From CAYWXK01 sp964462515 (GTDB lineage: Bacteria; Planctomycetota; Phycisphaerae; Sedimentisphaerales; Anaerobacaceae), in assembly GCA_964462515.1 (NCBI GenBank), contig CAYWXK010000023.1, positions 1-64,000 of the forward strand: a DNA stretch of 64,000 bases, written 5' to 3'. Positions 58,783 through 64,000 of the stretch are shown here, in pieces. The notes beneath the pieces were generated by a model. The model ran no database searches, had not been told where the DNA came from, and was given only the letters and a program-made list of their open reading frames with translations. The position numbers were made by a program, and so were the translations under genes. The number at the start of each line of letters is the position of its first letter. Position 1 is the stretch's first letter.

Positions 58783-59238
58783 ATGATGAACCATGAAATA
58801 ACTTCTGTTGTAGGCAGACATAAAGCCCGCAAGCGCGTCGGTAGAGGCATCGGCAGCGGTCACGGTAAGACTAGTGGCCGAGGTCATAAAGGTAGTTTGA
58901 GCAGAGCCGGGGCAATCGGCTTCACGATTCGTGAAGGTGGCCAGATGCCGCTATCTCGCCGGATGCCCAAACGGGGCTTTAGTAACTTCAAATTCCAAAG
59001 GCGATTTGAAATTGTCAACGTGTCACAGTTGGAAAGATTTGATGATGGTGTCGCTGTCGGCCTGGAGCAATTATCCGCAGCCGGACTGATTGATGGCCTC
59101 AAGAACAAGGTCAAGATTCTCGGCAACGGCGAAATAACAAAAAGATTGCAGGTAATGGCTCACAAATTCAGCAAGACCGCAGAACAGAAAATTGTAGGCT
59201 GCGGCGGCACAGCGAAAGTCCTAAAAATTGGCGTATAG
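58783..59238 (+). CDS. rplO: Ribosomal protein L15 (uL15)
   Basis: A 151-residue L15 with the Gly-rich RVGRGIGSGHGKTSGRGHKG and MPKRGFSNFKF. Two adjacent ATGs (58783, 58786) could start it. A double-hairpin repeat lies just after the stop. Confidence 0.96.
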   Translation: MMNHEITSVVGRHKARKRVGRGIGSGHGKTSGRGHKGSLSRAGAIGFTIREGGQMPLSRRMPKRGFSNFKFQRRFEIVNVSQLERFDDGVAVGLEQLSAAGLIDGLKNKVKILGNGEITKRLQVMAHKFSKTAEQKIVGCGGTAKVLKIGV

Positions 59239-59246
59239 ACCGCCTG

Positions 59247-59296
59247 GTGGCACGGCCATCTTGGCCGTGTCTTCACGGGCCGGAAGCCCGTGCCAC
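59247..59296 (-). repeat. 50-bp double-hairpin repeat, copy 3 (inverted)
   Basis: Reverse orientation relative to the copy at 57196-57245, between rplO and secY. The loop bases differ slightly (GGGCCGGAAGCCC). Confidence 0.88.
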
Positions 59297-59365
59297 TGGC
59301 GGGTATGCTAAACGCAGAAAGCTATACTCTATAGACTAAAAAGTTTTCGATAAGAAAGTATAAAA

Positions 59366-60730
59366 ATGCTAAAAACGATAGTTAACATTTTCAGAATCCA
59401 GGACCTGCGTAACAAGATTCTTTTTACACTGGTGCTGCTGATAACTTACAGGATTGGTTTCCATATCCCGGTTCCCGGCTTTGACCAGTCGAAAATCATA
59501 GAAATTGCCGGCCGCAGGTCTGCAGATGACCCGTTGGGTAGGGCAATGGAATATATGCAGATGTTTACAGGGGGGACTTTAAGTCAAAGCAGCTTGTTTG
59601 GTCTTGGTATTATGCCTTACATTACCGCATCCATTATTCTTATGCTTTTGGGAGAAGTTGTCCCTGCCCTCAAAAAGCTGCGCCAGGAGGGGCAAACAGG
59701 CTACAAAAAAATAAACGAGTACACAAGGTACCTGACGGTGCTGGTATGTGTGATACAATCTCTGATGTTTATGAGGTGGCTTGGAGGCGGCGGATTAACA
59801 TACGCCGGTATGGAAACTACGGCCTTGATAATGGGCATTTTCAGTATGACGGCCGGGACCATATTTTTAATGTGGCTGGGTGAGCAGATAGATGAATACG
59901 GCATAGGCAATGGCATCAGCTTGATAATTATGGCCGGCATCATTGACAGAATTCCCTGGGCAGTTCGCGAACTGTGGCAGAGGGTCGATATCAGTGTTGG
60001 TGCGCCGGTTGGTTCTGTAGGCCCGGCAAAGCTGTTAATTTTGATAGTGACTTTTGTATTCGTTGTAGCAGGCGCAATACTGATAACTCAAGGGCAAAGA
60101 CGGATACCAATTCAGCAGGCAAAGCAAATGCGCGGCCGACGAATGTATGGTGGCCAGAGGCATTACCTGCCGCTTCGCGTCAATCACGGCGGTGTAATGC
60201 CTATAATTTTTGCATCAAGTTTTATGATGTTCCCACCCATAATAATCAATCAATTGGCAAGGATTGAATCGCTTGCTAACTCTACGGTGCTTCAGACTTT
60301 GCAGGAGGCTATGCGCCACGACGCTTTTACTTACAACGTTCTGTATATGCTGCTGATATTTTTGTTTGCTTACTTCTGGACAACGGTTACGTTTCAGCCG
60401 AAAGAGATGGCTAAAAACCTGCGGGATTCAGGCAGCTTTATTCCCGGGCTTCGGCCAGGGCGCAGAACCGCTGAGTATCTCGAAACAATAATGACCAGGG
60501 TTACATATTACGGTGGCGCGTTTTTGGCAATAATTGCAGTTGTCCCATCCATAGTAGTATCCTTGAAAATTATTGATGACTGGCGGGTGGCGACATTTTT
60601 GGGTGGGACAGGGTTATTGATAGTTGTAAGTGTCTCGCTGGATTTGGTTCAGAAAATCGAGTCGAATCTGTTGATGCACAGCTACGAAGGCTTCAGCGAA
60701 TCAGGCAGGATAAAAGGAGCATACGCATGA
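59366..60730 (+). CDS. secY: Protein translocase subunit SecY
   Basis: A 454-residue, ten-span channel subunit. It has ILFTLVLLITYRIGFHIPVP (first span region), FGLGIMPYITASIILMLL (plug/second span), the QGQRRIPIQ loop and RPGRRTAEYLETIMTR before the last spans. The stop overlaps the adk start by 4 bp. Its SecE partner is at 32516-32914. Confidence 0.97.
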   Translation: MLKTIVNIFRIQDLRNKILFTLVLLITYRIGFHIPVPGFDQSKIIEIAGRRSADDPLGRAMEYMQMFTGGTLSQSSLFGLGIMPYITASIILMLLGEVVPALKKLRQEGQTGYKKINEYTRYLTVLVCVIQSLMFMRWLGGGGLTYAGMETTALIMGIFSMTAGTIFLMWLGEQIDEYGIGNGISLIIMAGIIDRIPWAVRELWQRVDISVGAPVGSVGPAKLLILIVTFVFVVAGAILITQGQRRIPIQQAKQMRGRRMYGGQRHYLPLRVNHGGVMPIIFASSFMMFPPIIINQLARIESLANSTVLQTLQEAMRHDAFTYNVLYMLLIFLFAYFWTTVTFQPKEMAKNLRDSGSFIPGLRPGRRTAEYLETIMTRVTYYGGAFLAIIAVVPSIVVSLKIIDDWRVATFLGGTGLLIVVSVSLDLVQKIESNLLMHSYEGFSESGRIKGAYA

Positions 60731-61386
60731 GATTGGTTTTATTGGGTTCTCCAGGCGCGGGCAAAGGAACACAGTGTAAGCACATCGCCGCCCAATATGG
60801 CCTGCTGCATTTGTCCAGTGGAGATATATTGAGAAAGGAAAGAGCCGATGAGACCGAACTCGGGAAAAAAGCCCAGAGATATATGGATTCAGGCGTGCTG
60901 GTGCCGGACGAGCTTGTAGTTGAGATGATGGCCAAAGCGATAAAAAAGGTCCCTGCCGCCTGGTTTATACTGGATGGTTTCCCCAGAACACTCAATCAGG
61001 CCATTGAGCTTGATAAGTCTTTGGGACGCAATGGCCAGAAGATAGATGCCATCTTGAATCTGAATATAGACGACAAGGTTGTAGCAAAGCGGCTGACCGG
61101 CAGAAGAAGCTGCCCACAATGTGGGGCGGTCTATCATATTGAAAACTTAAAGACGAAGGTCGATAATATATGTGACCGTTGTGGCACCGCTCTTTTACAA
61201 CGACCTGATGATAGTCCGCAAGTGGTTGCGCAACGTCTCAAAACTTACCATCAGCAGACTGAACCGCTGGTGGATTATTATAAGCACAACAGCACTTTTT
61301 TTGATATTGACGCCGACAGGGAGCCAGGTGAGGTCAGTGCTTTGATATTTGAGAAGCTGGATGCCCTGGCTAAGTGTGAAGCGTAA
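60727..61386 (+). CDS. adk: Adenylate kinase
   Basis: A 219-residue enzyme interconverting AMP, ADP and ATP. It has the P-loop GSPGAGKGTQC, the NMP-binding LSSGDILR, DGFPRT, and a long LID with a zinc-binding CPQC...CDRC set. It is coupled to secY, a Gram-positive-like order that is widespread. Confidence 0.97.
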   Translation: MRLVLLGSPGAGKGTQCKHIAAQYGLLHLSSGDILRKERADETELGKKAQRYMDSGVLVPDELVVEMMAKAIKKVPAAWFILDGFPRTLNQAIELDKSLGRNGQKIDAILNLNIDDKVVAKRLTGRRSCPQCGAVYHIENLKTKVDNICDRCGTALLQRPDDSPQVVAQRLKTYHQQTEPLVDYYKHNSTFFDIDADREPGEVSALIFEKLDALAKCEA

Positions 61387-61423
61387 GAAAAGATAAGAGA
61401 TTAGTTCGCCTGAGGCGAATAAA

Positions 61424-62233
61424 ATGGCCATAACGCTTCGCAGCAGAAGAGAAATTGAGCTAATGCGTAAAGCAGGTGCTGTCGTAGCAGAAGTTCTTTG
61501 GAAATTGCAAGAGATTGCCGAGCCCGGAGTAACGACCGCAAAGCTTAACAGCGTAGCTGTGCAAATGACTGCTGATGCCGGAGCAGAGCCGCTGTTTTTG
61601 GGCGTGCGCAATCCGCATGCTCGAATCCCGTTTCCCGGTGCGATTTGCGCCTCGATAAACGAGCAGGTTGTTCATGGGATGCCTTCGGAAAGTGTCAAAC
61701 TTAAGGTTGGTGACATCTTGAGCATTGATTTTGGCGTCAGACTAAATGGCTACTGCGGCGATGCAGCGACCACGATTGGTATAGGCCAGGTCGGTGAGGA
61801 CAAACACAGACTGATGGATGTAACCAGTCGTGTTCTTGAGATAGCCATAGAGAAGGCGGCACCGGCAGTCAAATGGAGCCGGATAGCCGCAGAAATGCAA
61901 GAATGCGCTGAATCGGCTGGTTTTTCGGTAGTAAGGGACTTTGTCGGGCACGGCATCGGCAGAGAGATGCACGAAGAGCCGAAAGTGCCTAATTTTGTCA
62001 GCGATGAATTACTGGCAAACGACATTATTTTAACCGAAGGAATGGTTCTGGCTGTCGAGCCGATGATTAACGCCGGCACAAGTGTCGTGCGAACGCTAAA
62101 AAACGGCTGGACAGTGGTAACAAAAGACGGCAAATGTTCGGCTCACTTTGAGCATACAATCGCAATAGTTAAAAATGGTTGTGAGGTGCTGACTCGCCCC
62201 CTGCCAAAAGTTATGGCAGGTGGATGCGGGTAG
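61424..62233 (+). CDS. map: Type I methionine aminopeptidase
   Basis: Removes the N-terminal Met from new proteins. The five metal ligands are visible: Asp in SIDFGVRLN, Asp in CGDAAT, His in GHGIGREMHEEP, Glu in EGMVLAVEPMI and Glu in FEHTIAI. 269 residues, with no N-terminal zinc finger. Confidence 0.97.
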   Translation: MAITLRSRREIELMRKAGAVVAEVLWKLQEIAEPGVTTAKLNSVAVQMTADAGAEPLFLGVRNPHARIPFPGAICASINEQVVHGMPSESVKLKVGDILSIDFGVRLNGYCGDAATTIGIGQVGEDKHRLMDVTSRVLEIAIEKAAPAVKWSRIAAEMQECAESAGFSVVRDFVGHGIGREMHEEPKVPNFVSDELLANDIILTEGMVLAVEPMINAGTSVVRTLKNGWTVVTKDGKCSAHFEHTIAIVKNGCEVLTRPLPKVMAGGCG

Positions 62234-62239
62234 ATAGCT

Positions 62240-62455
62240 GTGGTAAAAAAGGACACAATAAGATTGCAGGCCAGGGTAACCGAGGCTTTGCCGAACGCGA
62301 TGTTTCGGGTGGAGCTGGAGAACGGCCACAGGGTTCTGGCCCACGTGTCGGGCAAAATGCGTATGAATTTTATTCGGATTTTGCCAGGCGATACTGTCGT
62401 GGTGGAGATGTCACCATACGACTTTAATAGAGGCCGAATCATTCTGCGGCAATAG
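62240..62455 (+). CDS. infA: Translation initiation factor IF-1
   Basis: A 71-residue S1-fold protein (VTEALPNAMFRVELENGHR, ILPGDTVVVEMSPYD). It starts with GTG, 6 bp after map. Confidence 0.95.
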   Translation: MVKKDTIRLQARVTEALPNAMFRVELENGHRVLAHVSGKMRMNFIRILPGDTVVVEMSPYDFNRGRIILRQ

Positions 62456-62499
62456 CCGAAGCTGTTGTTTTGAAGAGAAAGCTATTTTAGGCATAAGAA

Positions 62500-62613
62500 A
62501 TGAAGGTTAGAAGTTCTGTAAAACGAATATGTGAAAAGTGTAAAATCGTTCGCCGCAGGGGCGTTGTGCGTGTAATTTGCGAAAACCCGCGGCACAAGCA
62601 GCGACAGGGTTAG
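62500..62613 (+). CDS. rpmJ: Ribosomal protein L36 (bL36)
   Basis: A 37-residue zinc-ribbon protein with the ligands Cys11, Cys14, Cys27 and His32 (RICEKCK, VICENPRHKQRQG). It lies in the expected place between infA and rpsM. Confidence 0.96.
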   Translation: MKVRSSVKRICEKCKIVRRRGVVRVICENPRHKQRQG

Positions 62614-62658
62614 ACTTGACAATGGTTAAACAATCATAATAGTTAAAAGAGGAACAGT

Positions 62659-63042
62659 ATGCCGCGTATTGTCGGTGTTGATATTCCGAATGAAAAGGCG
62701 ATATGGATTGGGCTTACCTATATTTATGGTATAGGCAAATACAACTCGGAGCAGATTTTGCGAGAGGCCAAGATTGATAAGCACATCAAGGGCGGCAAAC
62801 TCACCGAAGACGACCTTAGCCGGATAACGCAGATAATCGAACGCAATTACGTCATTGGAGGTCAGCTTCGCAGACAAACCGCCCAGAATATCGCTCGCTT
62901 GCGTGATATAAATTGTTACCGGGGCATCCGTCATAGAAGAGGCCTGCCGGTTCGCGGCCAGCGAACTCGCAGCAATGCCCGCACCCGCAAAGGACCACGA
63001 AAAACAGTTGCAGGCAAAAAAGGTGTAAAGGAAAAACGTTAA
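62659..63042 (+). CDS. rpsM: Ribosomal protein S13 (uS13)
   Basis: A 127-residue S13 of the 30S head with ARLRDINCYRGIRHRRGLPV and the basic tail GQRTRSNARTRKGPRKT. GAGGAACAG precedes the ATG. First gene of the alpha cluster. Confidence 0.97.
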   Translation: MPRIVGVDIPNEKAIWIGLTYIYGIGKYNSEQILREAKIDKHIKGGKLTEDDLSRITQIIERNYVIGGQLRRQTAQNIARLRDINCYRGIRHRRGLPVRGQRTRSNARTRKGPRKTVAGKKGVKEKR

Positions 63043-63060
63043 AGAAGGGTTGTTCCAACA

Positions 63061-63441
63061 ATGGCAAAAGGTGCAAAACGAAAAGTTAGAAAAAATGTTG
63101 TTCGGGCTATTGCCTATATTAAAGCGACATTCAACAATACGTTGATTACGATTACCGATATGGATGGTGACACAATATGTTTTAGTTCGGCGGGTTGTGC
63201 CGGCTTTAAGGGTGCCCGCAAAAGCACACCCTTTGCGGCCCAGCAGGCTGCGCAGCGAGCTGCTAATATAGCTATGCGTCATGGTGTTCGGGAGGTTGAA
63301 ATCAAGATTAAAGGCCCCGGTTCAGGCCGCGAATCAGCTATCGCGGCTTTGCAAACGACAGGGCTACGAATCGCTGCGATAGAAGACGTTACGCCCCTTC
63401 CTCACAATGGTTGCAGGCCGCCTAAACGGAGACGGGTTTAA
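63061..63441 (+). CDS. rpsK: Ribosomal protein S11 (uS11)
   Basis: A 126-residue platform protein with ATFNNTLITITDMDG, KSTPFAAQQAAQ and the C-terminal DVTPLPHNGCRPPKRRRV. Confidence 0.97.
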   Translation: MAKGAKRKVRKNVVRAIAYIKATFNNTLITITDMDGDTICFSSAGCAGFKGARKSTPFAAQQAAQRAANIAMRHGVREVEIKIKGPGSGRESAIAALQTTGLRIAAIEDVTPLPHNGCRPPKRRRV

Positions 63442-63482
63442 TATGTTACCTTGAGAGAGATTTTGGAGATAAACAAAAAGAA

Positions 63483-64000
63483 ATGGGACGCTATTTAGAG
63501 TCATCTTGCAAGCTTTGCCGGCGCGAAGGTATGAAGTTAATGCTCAAGGGCATCAGATGCGAAACTGCAAAATGCCCGATTGAGAAAAAGCAGCGCAGCT
63601 TGGCCCCCGGAATGCACGGCTGGCGAAGAGGCAGGTTAAGTGAATACGGTGTTCGGCTTCGCGAAAAGCAGAAGCTCAAACGATATTACGGAGTTATGGA
63701 GCAGCAATTTATGAGATTATTTCACCAGGCAGAGCGAACGAAGGGCAATACCGGCGAGACGTTGCTGCAGCTATTGGAAAGACGCCTGGATAATGTTGTG
63801 TATAAGCTGAATTTTGCACCATCTCGCAAGGCGGCAAGACAGTTGGTTACACACGGTCATATCCATGTCAACGGGCACAAGGTTGACATAAACAGTTATA
63901 TTACAAGTATCGGTGACAAGATAACAATTAAAGGTTCCGAAAAGAGCATCAAAAAAGTAAAGGCTCAGCTGGAAAGCAATCCTGGTTTTGCCACACAAGG
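63483..64000 (+). CDS. rpsD: Ribosomal protein S4 (uS4), partial
   Basis: The ORF runs off the right edge with 172 codons present of about 200. The zinc-finger-type N-terminus is kept (Cys9, Cys12, Cys26, Cys31), and the S4 RNA-binding domain is visible (LLQLLERRLDNVVYKLNFA, RQLVTHGHIHVNGHKV). rpoA is expected next. S4 commonly regulates the alpha operon. Confidence 0.96.
   Translation, partial: MGRYLESSCKLCRREGMKLMLKGIRCETAKCPIEKKQRSLAPGMHGWRRGRLSEYGVRLREKQKLKRYYGVMEQQFMRLFHQAERTKGNTGETLLQLLERRLDNVVYKLNFAPSRKAARQLVTHGHIHVNGHKVDINSYITSIGDKITIKGSEKSIKKVKAQLESNPGFATQ

Overview
This is a chromosomal contig from a bacterium that looks like a member of the Planctomycetota, most likely class Phycisphaerae (Sedimentisphaerales-like). 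The lineage call is an inference. It rests on a secreted beta-helix protein ending in a dockerin-like module, a decayed copy of a short planctomycete-type protein family, an HTH-extended ribosomal protein L22, the absence of rpmD (L30) from the spc cluster, and many short dispersed palindromic repeats. A run of exactly 100 N (2617-2716) shows that this is a draft assembly.

Layout. 1-4.6 kb: a TIGR04076 protein and a large minus-strand ankyrin/coiled-coil/membrane protein broken by the gap. 5.1-13.0 kb: a minus-strand carbon-metabolism run, in transcription order PPi-type phosphofructokinase, SDR oxidoreductase, HAD hydrolase, LarA-like protein, 6-phosphogluconate dehydrogenase, a small membrane protein and glucuronate isomerase. 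13.1-15.1 kb: a cupin, a HicBA toxin-antitoxin pair and an unknown Trp/Gly/Asn-rich protein ending near a clear terminator. 15.1-16.0 kb: a repeat-rich, gene-poor stretch with a decayed gene. 16.0-30.3 kb: tRNA-Thr(CGT), larE, a B12-type radical SAM protein, secreted or lipid-anchored proteins, sugar enzymes (hexokinase, galE), a tyrosine recombinase and a HEAT-repeat lipoprotein.

30.6-64.0 kb is a nearly uninterrupted information-processing superoperon on the plus strand: tRNA-Thr(GGT)-tuf-rpmG-tRNA-Trp-secE-nusG-rplKAJL-rpoB-rpoC-rpsL-rpsG-fusA, then the full S10/spc/alpha clusters rpsJ to rpsD (rpsD runs off the end), with secY, adk, map, infA and rpmJ in the usual places.

The most striking observation is that both large RNA polymerase subunits carry an extra in-frame segment of about 235-245 residues, and the two segments are homologous to each other. 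Each has a novel N-terminal domain (shared motif QCPRFND, shared TGG.AFK) followed by a GIY-YIG-nuclease-like fold signature. The RpoB copy sits at the end of the beta lobe. The RpoC copy sits about 50 residues after the catalytic NADFDGDQ motif. Neither has intein splice residues, and the GIY-YIG C-terminal catalytic region appears lost or altered, so they look like translated, retained insertions derived from one mobile or domesticated module. Secondary oddities are an XRE-like HTH domain fused to L22, an altered switch I in EF-Tu, short elements with perfect 12-bp terminal inverted repeats, and dispersed hairpin repeats lodged even between ribosomal protein genes.
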